Part shown: piece after piece, positions 7,948 through 16,197 of the stretch
Layout of the letters: every line of letters starts with the position of its first letter
Position numbering within the stretch: the first letter of the stretch is position 1
Assembly (NCBI GenBank): GCA_964401045.1
Contig: CAYNXB010000009.1
Location: 1 to 64,000, forward strand
DNA length: 64,000 nt
Source: CAYNXB01 sp964401045
GTDB lineage: Bacteria > Pseudomonadota > Alphaproteobacteria > Sphingomonadales > Sphingomonadaceae
Direction: 5' to 3'
Made by a program: the position numbers and the translations under genes
The notes under the pieces: generated by a model
What the model was told of the DNA's origin: nothing
Databases searched by the model: none
Seen by the model: the letters and a program-made list of their open reading frames with translations, nothing else

Positions 7948-8928
7948 CTAGATCAGGCCCGCCAGTGGGCTGCTCGGATCGGCATATCTGCGCGTTGCCA
8001 TGCGTCCCGAGAGGTAGGCCGCGCGACCAGCTTCGACCGCGAGCTTCATCGCCCGCGCCATCAGCACCGGGTTCTTTGCCTCGGCGATCGCGGTGTTCAT
8101 CAGCACGCCGGTACAGCCCAGCTCCATCGCCACCGCGGCATCGCTCGCGGTGCCGACTCCGGCATCGACCAGGACCGGCACCCTTGCACCCTCGACGATC
8201 AGGCGGATGGTGACGCGGTTCTGGATGCCGAGCCCCGAGCCGATCGGCGCGCCGAGCGGCATCACCGCAACCGCACCCGCCTCTTCAAGCTGCTTCGCCC
8301 CGATCGGATCGTCGGTGCAGTAGACCATCGGCAGGAAGCCCTCGTTCGCGAGCACTTCGGTTGCCTTCAGCGTCTCCCGCATGTCGGGATAGAGCGTCTT
8401 CGCCTCGCCGAGCACCTCGAGCTTGACCAGGTCCCAGCCACCGGCCTCGCGCGCCAGCCGCAGGGTCCGGATCGCGTCGTCGGCAGTAAAGCAGCCGGCC
8501 GTGTTGGGCAGGTAGGTGATCTTCTTCGGGTCGATGTAGTCCATCAGCGTCGGCTGGCCCGGGTCCGAGATGTTGACCCGGCGCACCGCGACCGTGACGA
8601 TCTCGGCCCCACTCGCCTCAAGCGCGGCGGCGTTCTCCGCGAAGTCCTTGTACTTGCCGGTGCCCACGATCAGCCGCGAGGTGAATTTGCGCCCGGCGAC
8701 TTCCCACGAATCGTCATGGTCCCCGCCGCCGACGAAATGGACGATCTCGAGCACGTCGCCCTCGCCAAGCGGAGCCTCGGTCAGCGTGGAGCGCGGCACG
8801 ATCACACCGTTCAGCTCGACCGCGACCTTCTCCGGCTTCAAACCGATCTCGCGCACCAGTTCGTCCACGCTCGACGCAGCGCTGCGTCGCGCTTCGCCAT
8901 TGACGGTAAGAGAGAAGGTGCCGCCCAT
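7948..8928 (-). CDS. thiG: ThiS-ThiG fusion: sulfur carrier and thiazole synthase
   Basis: A 326-residue fusion. Residues 1 to about 66 are a ThiS ubiquitin-like carrier (MGGTFSLTVNGEARR through VLEIVHFVGGG). The rest is ThiG, which makes the thiazole phosphate of thiamine; LVKLEVLG carries the Schiff-base Lys and DAGVGTASDAAVAMELGC the phosphate site. The Gly-Gly that must be thiocarboxylated in free ThiS is internal here, so cleavage or another sulfur route is implied. Such fusions are annotated in other alphaproteobacteria. An inverted-repeat element starts 12 bp upstream, and no TPP riboswitch is visible. Confidence 0.92.
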   Translation of the reverse strand: MGGTFSLTVNGEARRSAASSVDELVREIGLKPEKVAVELNGVIVPRSTLTEAPLGEGDVLEIVHFVGGGDHDDSWEVAGRKFTSRLIVGTGKYKDFAENAAALEASGAEIVTVAVRRVNISDPGQPTLMDYIDPKKITYLPNTAGCFTADDAIRTLRLAREAGGWDLVKLEVLGEAKTLYPDMRETLKATEVLANEGFLPMVYCTDDPIGAKQLEEAGAVAVMPLGAPIGSGLGIQNRVTIRLIVEGARVPVLVDAGVGTASDAAVAMELGCTGVLMNTAIAEAKNPVLMARAMKLAVEAGRAAYLSGRMATRRYADPSSPLAGLI

Positions 8929-8940
8929 GCGGCGCGCCTT

Positions 8941-9127
8941 AGGGTCTGGCCCCATAAACCACAATGCCCATGACGGAGCCGATTTTGGCCCGAGGCAAAG
9001 GCGCGAGGAGGGAGCGATGCGGCACGCGTCGTGACAGACAAGCAACGCCGCATGGCGCCAGAATCGGCCCGCCCCTTCGGCGTCGCCACAGGCATCCTGG
9101 CGGCCGTGGTTTATGGGGCCAGGCCCT
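8941..9127. repeat. Nested inverted-repeat, MITE-like element
   Basis: A 187-bp element with 22-bp terminal inverted repeats (8941-8962 and 9106-9127, one mismatch; core CTGGCCCCATAAACCAC). Two inner pairs are arranged symmetrically: 8978-8991 with 9054-9069 (GCCGATT-TGGC type) and 9017-9023 with 9047-9053 (ATGCGGC/GCCGCAT). The whole can fold into one long interrupted hairpin. No clear target duplication is seen and no transposase is encoded. The right repeat supplies the stop codon of the MerC-like gene, and the left repeat sits just before thiS-thiG. No second copy was noticed in the window. Confidence 0.65.
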
Positions 9128-9512
9128 TGCGATCAGCGCCATACCGCAAGTTCAGCACATGGCCTGCGGTGACAAGGCTCACGCCGATGATCGTCAACAC
9201 CGCCTCTTCGGCGCCATGCTCGACCGCAAGCCCGCCGCCCATGAAGGTAAGCCCCATCATGGCCACCACGAACGGCGCGGGACGGCGGTGTTTCAGCGCA
9301 CCGAGGCCAATCGCGACCCCCGCGATCACCATGGCCAGCGCAAAGCCTGCACGATGGATCCAGGGCGCGAACAGCAATCCGCCGCCGAGCCCGAAAACCG
9401 CGACCAGGAACAACCCGCCGAGGCAATGGATCAAGCACAGGCTCGACAGCAACATTCCCGTCCGGTCGAGCCGGCCGCGCATCCACGGCATGGGGTTGGG
9501 CAAGTTCACCAT
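9111..9512 (-). CDS. MerC-domain membrane protein
   Basis: A 133-residue integral membrane protein with about four hydrophobic segments. SSLCLIHCLGG near residue 25 is a Cys-x2-His-Cys arrangement like that of MerC mercury transporters; in this lineage such proteins are usually not in mer operons and may move other metals. A Zur-like box lies 13 bp before the start, suggesting a zinc-related role. The last codons and the TAA stop fall in the right terminal repeat of the adjacent inverted-repeat element, so the native C-terminus may have been altered. Confidence 0.75.
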   Translation of the reverse strand: MVNLPNPMPWMRGRLDRTGMLLSSLCLIHCLGGLFLVAVFGLGGGLLFAPWIHRAGFALAMVIAGVAIGLGALKHRRPAPFVVAMMGLTFMGGGLAVEHGAEEAVLTIIGVSLVTAGHVLNLRYGADRKGLAP

Positions 9513-9524
9513 GGGCGGCCATTT

Positions 9525-9541
9525 ATGTTATGTTGTATCAT
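9525..9541. promoter_or_regulatory. Zur-like operator between merC-like gene and ctaA
   Basis: ATGTTATGTTGTATCAT agrees at 12 of 15 specified positions with the E. coli Zur core ATGTTATA-NY-ATAACAT as I recall it. It is 13 bp upstream of the MerC-like start and 60 bp upstream of ctaA, in the divergent promoter region. Zinc control of one or both genes is inferred. Confidence 0.5.
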
Positions 9542-9601
9542 TGTGCAAGGGGGGGCTTGCGACCCTTGCGCTTTCGTTGCCCCCGGCGCAGAGGGCGCCC
9601 G

Positions 9602-10663
9602 ATGGTCGCGGCTACGGGACATCTCGCACACGGGCAACAGGCCGGCGCACGTCTTGCGCCGCGCTCACTGGCGTTGTGGCTGCTCGCAGTCGCCACGCTG
9701 GTGGTGGCGATGGTGGTGGTGGGGGGGATCACCCGGCTTACCGAATCGGGCCTATCGATAACCGAATGGAAGCCCGTCACCGGGGCGCTCCCCCCGCTCA
9801 CCCACGCCCAGTGGCAGGCCGAGTTCGAAGCTTACCAGCGGATCGGCGAGTACCGCCAGATCAACGGCCCCGCGGGCATGACGCTGGCCGATTACAAGTT
9901 CATCTACTTCTGGGAATGGACCCACCGCCTGCTCGGGCGCGTGATCGGCCTGGCGTTCGCGCTGCCGCTGGCGTGGTTCTGGGTGCGCAAGCGGATCCCC
10001 GCCGGCTACAAGCCGCGCCTGGTCGCGCTGCTCGCGCTGGGCGCGCTGCAGGGTGTGTTCGGCTGGTACATGGTGCGGTCCGGGCTCAACGCGAAGGTGA
10101 CGGACGTCAGCCACTTCTGGCTTTCGATCCACCTGTTGACCGCGCTGTTCACCCTTGCCGGCCTCGTGTGGACCGCGCTCGACCTGTTCGCGCTCGATCG
10201 TGATCCGGCGGCTCGGCCCGCGCGGTTGACGCCATTCGCCGCCTTCGCCAGCGCGGTGCTGTTCGTGCAGCTGATGCTCGGGGCGTGGGTCGCGGGCCTC
10301 AACGCCGGCCTTGCGAGCGATACCTGGCCGCTGATGCAAGGCCGGGTGTTCCCCGAAGTCGACTGGTCCAAGGGTGCCGGCTGGGCATTTACCCACGATC
10401 ACTACCTGCTGCACTTCATCCATCGCTGGTGGGCGTGGCTGGTGGTCGCGGCGCTGGTGGTGCTGTCGCGGCAGGTCAAACGCAGCGGCGTGCGGCAGGC
10501 ATCGGTCGCGATCCATTCGGCGTTCGGCACTCAGATCCTGCTCGGAATCGCAACGGTGATGACCGGCGTCGCGCTCTGGCTCGCAGTGCTGCACCAGCTG
10601 GTCGGTGCGCTGCTCGTCGCCGCGACCGCGTGGGGGGCGCACGCGATAGGACGGCAGCGTTGA
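9602..10663 (+). CDS. ctaA: Heme A synthase (COX15/CtaA, type 2)
   Basis: A 353-residue eight-helix membrane enzyme that oxidises heme O to heme A for aa3-type cytochrome oxidases. The paired heme-ligand histidines are visible in EWTHRLLGR, HFWLSIHLL, LHFIHRWWAW and LHQLVGALL. VVGGITRLTESGLSITEWKP is the family signature near the N-terminus. The ATG at 9602 has AGAGGGCG just upstream. Its end overlaps the TTG start of cutA (TTGA), so the pair is an operon. cox genes are not in the window. Confidence 0.94.
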   Translation: MVAATGHLAHGQQAGARLAPRSLALWLLAVATLVVAMVVVGGITRLTESGLSITEWKPVTGALPPLTHAQWQAEFEAYQRIGEYRQINGPAGMTLADYKFIYFWEWTHRLLGRVIGLAFALPLAWFWVRKRIPAGYKPRLVALLALGALQGVFGWYMVRSGLNAKVTDVSHFWLSIHLLTALFTLAGLVWTALDLFALDRDPAARPARLTPFAAFASAVLFVQLMLGAWVAGLNAGLASDTWPLMQGRVFPEVDWSKGAGWAFTHDHYLLHFIHRWWAWLVVAALVVLSRQVKRSGVRQASVAIHSAFGTQILLGIATVMTGVALWLAVLHQLVGALLVAATAWGAHAIGRQR

Positions 10664-10980
10664 GCGCGCTGATCTGGTCGACCTTCGCCAGCGAGGCCGA
10701 TGCGGAAAGCGCTGCCAACGCGCTGCTCGATGAAAGCCTGATCGCCTGCGCCAACCTGTTCCCCGGCGTGCGCTCGCTTTATGCCTGGAATGGTGAGCGG
10801 GGCGATGGCCGCGAGGTCGGCGCGCTGTTCAAGACCGACGCACGCATGCTCGACCGCGCCGTCGCCCGGCTGGCCGAACTGCATCCGTACGATTCGCCTG
10901 CTATCGTCGGCTGGCGCGTCGACGCGGCTGCGCCCGCGACCGCGCAATGGCTCGGGGCGATTGCAGGCAAGCTCGCGTGA
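10660..10980 (+). CDS. cutA: Divalent-ion tolerance protein CutA
   Basis: A 106-residue CutA-family protein, a small trimeric ferredoxin-like fold protein linked to copper tolerance whose exact role is unsettled. Family motifs are ESLIACANLFPGVRSLYAWNG, ALFKTD and ELHPYDSPAIVGW. The only start fitting the conserved N-terminus (MSALIWSTF) is a TTG overlapping the ctaA stop. The next gene overlaps its stop by GTGA. Confidence 0.9.
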   Translation: MSALIWSTFASEADAESAANALLDESLIACANLFPGVRSLYAWNGERGDGREVGALFKTDARMLDRAVARLAELHPYDSPAIVGWRVDAAAPATAQWLGAIAGKLA

Positions 10981-11696
10981 GCGGCGGCCGGCGCGCGTTT
11001 CTCGGCATGGCCGGTGCCGCACTGCTGTTACCGCTTGGCTCCGCTGCCCATGCGCAGTCCGCAGACTTCGCACCGCCCGCCAGGCCGATGCGATACGTGC
11101 GCGCCCTACGGCACGGAATGGTCGATGGCGCTGCAATCGAGACCGAACGGTTCTTCACCGTGGCCTTCGTTCCGCACGCGGACGGCTATCGGATCGAGGG
11201 CGAGGAGAGCGCACCCCCGCAAGTCTCCGGCCCCGCCGGGCTCGAGGCGTTCCTAAGGCTCGAACGCGAGCGGCGCGAGACGGGCCTGTTCCCGCTGACG
11301 CTCGATCGCGCGGGCCGTATCGTCGGCGATTCGTCGTGGGCGGACTCGCCGCAACTCGACCGTGCCATCGCCGAAGCGCTGCACCGGCTCGCTGCGAGCC
11401 ACCTTGGCGCGGACGACCGGGAGGCCGCACGGACTTTCCTCACCGGCCTGCACCAGGCAGCGGCCTCGCTCGTCGCGGGGTTGCCTGCGGACTTGTTCCG
11501 ACCACCGGCCGGGCGGCGCGACGCGAGCCGCGAGGTGGCGCTGCCCGGTGGCGGCACGGGGACCGTTTCCCTGACCTTCACCGCCAGCACCGACCCCGCC
11601 ACCGGAGTGATGCGCGAGGCCGAACGGGTGGTGCTGACGCGCCTCGCAACGAGCGAACGGCGCACCGTCGAACGGTGGAGCCTGTCTCCCGCCTGA
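10977..11696 (+). CDS. Exported hypothetical protein with Tat-like signal
   Basis: A 239-residue protein with an N-terminal RRAFLG followed by a hydrophobic stretch and AHAQS cleavage site, like a Tat signal peptide. The mature part (about 210 residues) has no motif I recognise; it contains conserved-looking TETERFFTV-type strands and may be a periplasmic beta-rich protein. The start is GTG 10977, overlapping the cutA stop by 4 nt, so it is the third gene of the ctaA operon; ATG 11007 would truncate the twin Arg. Confidence 0.65.
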   Translation: MSGGRRAFLGMAGAALLLPLGSAAHAQSADFAPPARPMRYVRALRHGMVDGAAIETERFFTVAFVPHADGYRIEGEESAPPQVSGPAGLEAFLRLERERRETGLFPLTLDRAGRIVGDSSWADSPQLDRAIAEALHRLAASHLGADDREAARTFLTGLHQAAASLVAGLPADLFRPPAGRRDASREVALPGGGTGTVSLTFTASTDPATGVMREAERVVLTRLATSERRTVERWSLSPA

Positions 11697-11750
11697 CCGC
11701 GAAATACGTCGGAGGTATTATTTTACCTTCCACGAAACCCGCCCATTCGC

Positions 11751-11779
11751 TTGACTTGCGGGCCCTTCCCCGACAAATG
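11751..11779 (+). promoter_or_regulatory. Possible rplM promoter
   Basis: TTGACT (11751-11756), 17-bp spacer and CAAATG (11774-11779) stand in the 149-bp gap before rplM. The -35 is good, the -10 is weak. Position fits a promoter for the ribosomal operon. Confidence 0.35.
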
Positions 11780-11845
11780 CGCGCCTCCGCACGGCCGCAT
11801 CGAATCGCGCCCGCGCATCAGGACACGTATAAGGACATCCAGCCG

Positions 11846-12325
11846 ATGAAGGCGCTCAGCAAGACCACCCGGTCGATCAAGCCGGCCGAGGTCGAAAAGA
11901 AATGGCATCTGATCGATGCAGAGGGGCTGGTCGTCGGCCGCCTCGCGACGATCGTCGCCAACATCCTGCGCGGCAAACACAAGCCGAGCTTCACCCCGCA
12001 CGTTGATTGCGGCGACCACGTGGTCGTGATCAACGCGGACAAGGTGCGTTTCACCGGCAAGAAGCTGACCGACAAAATCTATTACAAGCACACCGGCTAT
12101 GTCGGCGGGCTCAAGGAAACGACCCCCGCCAAGGTGCTCGAGGGCCGCTTTCCCGAGCGCGTGCTGGAGAAGGCGGTTGAGCGGATGATCCCGCGCGGCC
12201 CGCTCGGACGCCAGCAGATGAAGGCGCTCCACCTCTACGCCGGCACCGAGCATCCGCACGGGGGCACCCAGCCCGAAACGCTCGACGTCGCTTCGATGAA
12301 CCGCAAGAACAAGGCAGCCCAGTGA
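11846..12325 (+). CDS. rplM: 50S ribosomal protein L13
   Basis: A 159-residue L13, an early assembly protein of the large subunit. Family features are KKWHLIDAEGLVVGRLAT near the start, HVDCGDHVVVINADKV, KIYYKHTGYVGGLKE and the end segment ALHLYAGTEHPHGGTQP. AAGGA lies 10 bp before the ATG. Its stop overlaps the start of rpsI; rplM-rpsI is the universal pair. Confidence 0.97.
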   Translation: MKALSKTTRSIKPAEVEKKWHLIDAEGLVVGRLATIVANILRGKHKPSFTPHVDCGDHVVVINADKVRFTGKKLTDKIYYKHTGYVGGLKETTPAKVLEGRFPERVLEKAVERMIPRGPLGRQQMKALHLYAGTEHPHGGTQPETLDVASMNRKNKAAQ

Positions 12326-12984
12326 TGGTCCCCGAGAACGAAAACCAGAACGGCGAAGCCGAGAACGTCGAGAACGCCGCTGCAGAACAGGCGCCCGCGC
12401 CCGAGCAGGCCTCTGAGCCGGCAGCCGAGGTACAGGCCCCGGTAGAAACTGCGGCGCCCGCCACGGTTACCGACCTGGCAGACCTCAAGACGCTCGCCGG
12501 CGACGCGGCCGATGCCGACGCCAGTGCGGCGGCCGCGGGTGTGGCCTCGATCATCAAGTCGACCCCCGCGGTGCTGCGTGAGCAGGACATCGACCACCTG
12601 GGCCGCGCCTACGCCACCGGCCGCCGCAAGGACGCGGTCGCCCGCGTCTGGCTCAAGCCGGGCAAGGGCTCGATCACGGTCAACGGCCGCGACCAGGAAG
12701 TCTATTTCGCGCGTCCGACGCTGCGTCTGGTGATCAACCAGCCGTTCGAGATCGCCGATCGCGTCGGACAGTACGATATCGTCTGCACCGTCTCGGGTGG
12801 CGGGCTCTCGGGCCAGGCCGGTGCCGTTAAGCACGGCATCGCCCAGGCTCTCTCCAAGTTCGAACCGGCGCTGCGCCCCACCGTCAAGGCCGCCGGCTTC
12901 CTCACCCGCGACAGCCGCGTGGTCGAGCGCAAGAAGTACGGCCGCGCCAAGGCCCGCCGCAGCTTCCAGTTCTCGAAGCGCTAA
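12325..12984 (+). CDS. rpsI: 30S ribosomal protein S9 with acidic N-terminal extension
   Basis: 219 residues from the ATG that overlaps the rplM stop (GTG 12322 is one codon earlier). The S9 fold begins near residue 95 (YATGRRKDAVARVWL) and ends in the usual basic tail KYGRAKARRSFQFSKR that reaches the P site. Typical S9 is about 130 residues; the extra 90 residues are Ala/Glu/Pro-rich and acidic (ENENQNGEAENVENAAAEQ) and probably disordered. Similar extensions occur in sphingomonads. Function of the extension is unknown. Confidence 0.95.
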   Translation: MVPENENQNGEAENVENAAAEQAPAPEQASEPAAEVQAPVETAAPATVTDLADLKTLAGDAADADASAAAAGVASIIKSTPAVLREQDIDHLGRAYATGRRKDAVARVWLKPGKGSITVNGRDQEVYFARPTLRLVINQPFEIADRVGQYDIVCTVSGGGLSGQAGAVKHGIAQALSKFEPALRPTVKAAGFLTRDSRVVERKKYGRAKARRSFQFSKR

Positions 12985-13009
12985 GGCTTTCGGTCTTTCC
13001 GAACACGCG

Positions 13010-13036
13010 AAGGGCGGTCCTGCGGGGCCGCCTTTT
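13010..13036 (+). terminator. Intrinsic terminator after rpsI
   Basis: GGCGGTCC and GGGGCCGCC form an 8-bp stem (one G-T pair), followed by TTTTT. It lies 28 bp after the rpsI stop and just before the end of the convergent transporter gene. Confidence 0.8.
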
Positions 13037-13041
13037 TCGCG

Positions 13042-14403
13042 TCAGTCGGCCGCGAGTGCCCGCGTGAGGGGTCGTCCGAACAGCACCACCAGAAGCGCGC
13101 CGGCCAATGCGATCGCCGCATCCAGCGCCCAGAACGCCGCCGGGGTCATACGCTCGTAGAAGCTGCCGACCCAGCCCATGATCGAAAGCCCGACGAACAG
13201 CGACAGATAGGCGCCGCTGACCATCGTCGCGTTGACTTTCGCCGGCGCCGCCCGCGAAACCAGCGCCAGCATCGGCGGCCAGTAGTAGAGGAACGCGATC
13301 CCCATCCCGGCGAAGGCGACGAACGGCACCAGCGCGTTGACCTCCCCGTCGCCCGCCAGCAGCGCCCCGAGCGCAAGCAGCCCGGCGGATGCCGCCGCGA
13401 TCCCAGCGCCGATGCCGATTTTGCTCATATCGCTCGGCTCGTGTCCGCCGCGCCCCTGGTGCGCCCACAGCCACACTAACGGCGGTACCGCGATGACGCT
13501 GAAGAACGGGTCGATCGCATTGAACCACGGTACCGGGATCTGCCCCAGCGGCGTCGCCAGATCGACATGTTCGGCGGTCCACACCACGCCGACATTGGCG
13601 CACTGGTAGTAGGCGATCGTCTGGAATACCGTGATCAGCACAACCGCGATCAGCAGCGCGATCGTCCGGCGGTCGGCCGCGGTGAGCGGCGGCATCGGCG
13701 CGCGGTCACGCGCTCGCGGACGCTGATCCGGCAAGTACCGCTGCCCGGCGAGATAGATCGCCGTGGCCGCCAACATCAGCACTCCTGCGGTGCCGAACCC
13801 GACGTGCCAGCCGTAAAGCTGCGCCAGCAAGCCGCAGGTCAAGGGGCCCAGCACCGCACCGAAATTGATCGCCATGCTGAAGATCGTGAACGCGCTCGTC
13901 CTCCGGCCCACCTCCTCGGGCGGATAGAGGTGGCCGACTTGCGCGGCGATGTTTCCCTTGAGGCATCCCGAGCCGAGAATCAGCAGCAGGAGTGCGAAGA
14001 GGAAGCTCGCATCAAACGCCATCGCGAAGTGACCCGCGCTCATCAAAACCGTGCCGAGCAGGACCGTGCGCTTTGCGCCGAGAAGGCGGTCGGCGATCAC
14101 GCCCCCCAGTACCGGCGTGAAATAGACCAGACCCGAGTAGAACCCGAAAGTCTGCGAGGCGAGCGCCTGGGTCGATAATGGCCCGAACACCGCCTCGAGC
14201 GCCGAACGGTAGGCGGCCATCCCGGCGACATTCTCGATGTGACCCGGCAACAGGAGCTGTTGCACCATGTAGAGCACGACCAGCGCACTCATCCCGTAAT
14301 AGGAGAACCGCTCCCATGCTTCGGTGAACGCGAGGTAGGCGAGGCCTTTCGGATGACCGAAGAAGCCCCGATCCGCCGAAACCGCTTCTGCTATTGTCGC
14401 CAT
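13042..14403 (-). CDS. POT/PTR2-family peptide transporter
   Basis: A 453-residue major facilitator protein with about 12-14 membrane helices. The ExxER-type motif EAWERFSYYGMSALVV in helix 1 marks proton-coupled oligopeptide transporters; GGVIADRLLGAKR and the signature FSMAINFGAVLGPL also fit. It would import di- and tripeptides with protons. The ATG at 14403 has GGGGGGA just upstream. Substrate range is inferred. Confidence 0.88.
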   Translation of the reverse strand: MATIAEAVSADRGFFGHPKGLAYLAFTEAWERFSYYGMSALVVLYMVQQLLLPGHIENVAGMAAYRSALEAVFGPLSTQALASQTFGFYSGLVYFTPVLGGVIADRLLGAKRTVLLGTVLMSAGHFAMAFDASFLFALLLLILGSGCLKGNIAAQVGHLYPPEEVGRRTSAFTIFSMAINFGAVLGPLTCGLLAQLYGWHVGFGTAGVLMLAATAIYLAGQRYLPDQRPRARDRAPMPPLTAADRRTIALLIAVVLITVFQTIAYYQCANVGVVWTAEHVDLATPLGQIPVPWFNAIDPFFSVIAVPPLVWLWAHQGRGGHEPSDMSKIGIGAGIAAASAGLLALGALLAGDGEVNALVPFVAFAGMGIAFLYYWPPMLALVSRAAPAKVNATMVSGAYLSLFVGLSIMGWVGSFYERMTPAAFWALDAAIALAGALLVVLFGRPLTRALAAD

Positions 14404-14453
14404 AGCCGTCCCCCCTGCGGCCAGCTTAAGCTTTCCGCGCCCTCGGGCCAGCG

Positions 14454-15311
14454 TCAATGCACCGGCGGATCGGTGCGCGGAACCTGGTTAACCGGCGCGA
14501 CCGGCTCACCGGGTTCGCGGGGGGGGAGGGCGTTCTCGGGCACGTCCTCGATCTGCATATCGCGCGTTGGCACTTCATCGAGATTGCGCGCCCGCACGGT
14601 GAGCGTGCGGCCATCCCAGCGCAACTCGTTGAAGCTCGGTGGGGTCGAGCGCAGTCGCCGGGACAGGGTGCCCGCGCCGATCATCCGCACCGGCCCGGCG
14701 GGCGTGTCCTCGATCAGATCGAACGGATCGTGCACGTGGCCACTCAGCACCGCGAGCACCGGGCGCCTGGCCAGTTCGGTCAGCGCCTTAAGCCCTCCGT
14801 GGGTCAGCGCGGTGCCCCTGGTCCCGACCTCGCGCAGCGGGTGGTGCACCGCGACCAGCGCCTTGCGACCCGCCGGCAGCGCGTCGATGGCGGCGAGGCA
14901 TTTGGCCAGCGCCGGTCGCGTCACCCAGCCTTTCGACCAGTTAAGTCGTGGCTGCGCGCGCGCCGCCGTCTTGAGCGAAATGATCGCGAGACCTGGCAGA
15001 TCGATCTCGCGCTCGATCAGCCTCTTGATCGCACGGAACCGCCGATACGGTTCGAAGAAGCGTTCGAGCAGGTTGAAGTAGGGCATGTCGTGATTGCCGA
15101 TCTCGACGGTGACCGGCAGGTCGAGCGAATTGATCCAGTTGCACGCCGCGGCGAACTCGCGGCCCCGCGCGCGCATCGTCAGGTCGCCGGTGATCGCCAC
15201 CGCCAACGGGCGCAACTGGGCAATCTCCTGCTTGACCCAGTCGAGCGCCTTTTTGTCCTCGAGCCCGAAATGAATATCCGAAAGGTGGAACAGCAGGGTC
15301 TCGCTAGCCAT
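14454..15311 (-). CDS. Calcineurin-like metallophosphoesterase
   Basis: A 285-residue protein with the full set of metal-site motifs: DIHFG (about 11), GDLT (about 42), GNHD (about 72), VHHP and GHVH. These place it with CpdA/Icc-like class III phosphodiesterases; substrate unknown. The Pro-rich C-terminal 40 residues are extra. Its start overlaps the stop of the lipid-kinase-like gene by 8 nt, so the two form an operon, perhaps in lipid or nucleotide phosphate metabolism. Confidence 0.85.
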   Translation of the reverse strand: MASETLLFHLSDIHFGLEDKKALDWVKQEIAQLRPLAVAITGDLTMRARGREFAAACNWINSLDLPVTVEIGNHDMPYFNLLERFFEPYRRFRAIKRLIEREIDLPGLAIISLKTAARAQPRLNWSKGWVTRPALAKCLAAIDALPAGRKALVAVHHPLREVGTRGTALTHGGLKALTELARRPVLAVLSGHVHDPFDLIEDTPAGPVRMIGAGTLSRRLRSTPPSFNELRWDGRTLTVRARNLDEVPTRDMQIEDVPENALPPREPGEPVAPVNQVPRTDPPVH

Positions 15312-16197
15312 GGAAGGTCGCTATCAGATCGACCTCGCACCGCGCCACCGCGATCTCCTCTTGCGCGCCGCCTTCCACCTGCTCGCCGTCGATCAGCAAG
15401 CCGATCGAACCACCGTCCTCGCTCGCGAGCGTGACCGCACCGGTAAGCCCGATGCGGTCGTGCGGCCCTTCGCGGAACCGCCGGCGCAGCATCGCCCAGC
15501 CTTGCGCGAAATGGTCGCCGGCGCTTTCGGCGTAGTAGCCGTCGAGCTGAAGCCCCCATTCGCCGGGTGTGATCTCGATCAGCGGATAGCCTGTTTCTCG
15601 GCCCAGCGCCGGTTCGCGGCAGTGGAGCATCGGTCCGCCGGTGGTCTCGGCGAGCGCTTCGCTCGCGCCTGCGACGATGCCTGCGACATCGGCCTCACGC
15701 ATCGCCTCGCGCACCGCGTACCACGCGGTTCCAGGTCCCGCGAGCAGGCCGGCGAGCCCATCGCCATGCCTCGTGCGCGCGACCAGCGGGCGCACCGGGC
15801 GTGCGCCGCCTGACGCGGCGTTAGCCACGATCTGCTCCGTAGCGGCATCGCCGTGCAGACGGCGGGCAAGCAGGTTCATGGTCCCGCCGGGCAGCACGAG
15901 CACCGCACCGCCCCAACCGTAGAGCGCGGAGACGCAGGAATTGACCGTTCCGTCCCCCGCGTAGACCGCGAGGCAATCGATCCCCGCGGCGTCGAGTTGC
16001 GCGGCGGTCGGCAACGGCTCATCGGGAAATCCAATGCGGCGCGCGACCTCGAACCCGTGCTCGCCGCAGCAACTCTGCAGCGCCGCGACCGCGTCGGGAT
16101 GGTTGCTGCCGCTGCCTGGGTTGCAGACCAGCCATATCTTCCGGGGATCGTCCATCCCGGCATAGCGCCGATCGGTGCGCGCGGTTCCCGGTATCAT
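15304..16197 (-). CDS. Diacylglycerol kinase-family protein
   Basis: A 297-residue protein with the DAGK catalytic fold: NPGSGS near the start, the nucleotide loop AVYAGDGTVNS and VLPGGTMNLLARRL. The usual GGDGTxNE reads AGDGTVNS here, with changes in the first Gly and in the Glu, so activity is uncertain. Start ATG 16197 overlaps the stop of the upstream small membrane protein (ATGA); ATG 16155 (MDDPRK) is an alternative closer to the conserved domain. Likely acts on a lipid at the inner membrane. Confidence 0.8.
   Translation of the reverse strand: MIPGTARTDRRYAGMDDPRKIWLVCNPGSGSNHPDAVAALQSCCGEHGFEVARRIGFPDEPLPTAAQLDAAGIDCLAVYAGDGTVNSCVSALYGWGGAVLVLPGGTMNLLARRLHGDAATEQIVANAASGGARPVRPLVARTRHGDGLAGLLAGPGTAWYAVREAMREADVAGIVAGASEALAETTGGPMLHCREPALGRETGYPLIEITPGEWGLQLDGYYAESAGDHFAQGWAMLRRRFREGPHDRIGLTGAVTLASEDGGSIGLLIDGEQVEGGAQEEIAVARCEVDLIATFHG

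Noticed and set aside
8929..9110. TPP riboswitch before thiS-thiG
   Set aside because: No THI-element core sequences are visible; the space is taken by the inverted-repeat element.
8939..9142. Small reading frames across the inverted-repeat element
   Set aside because: They follow from the palindrome and have no ribosome site or recognised domain.
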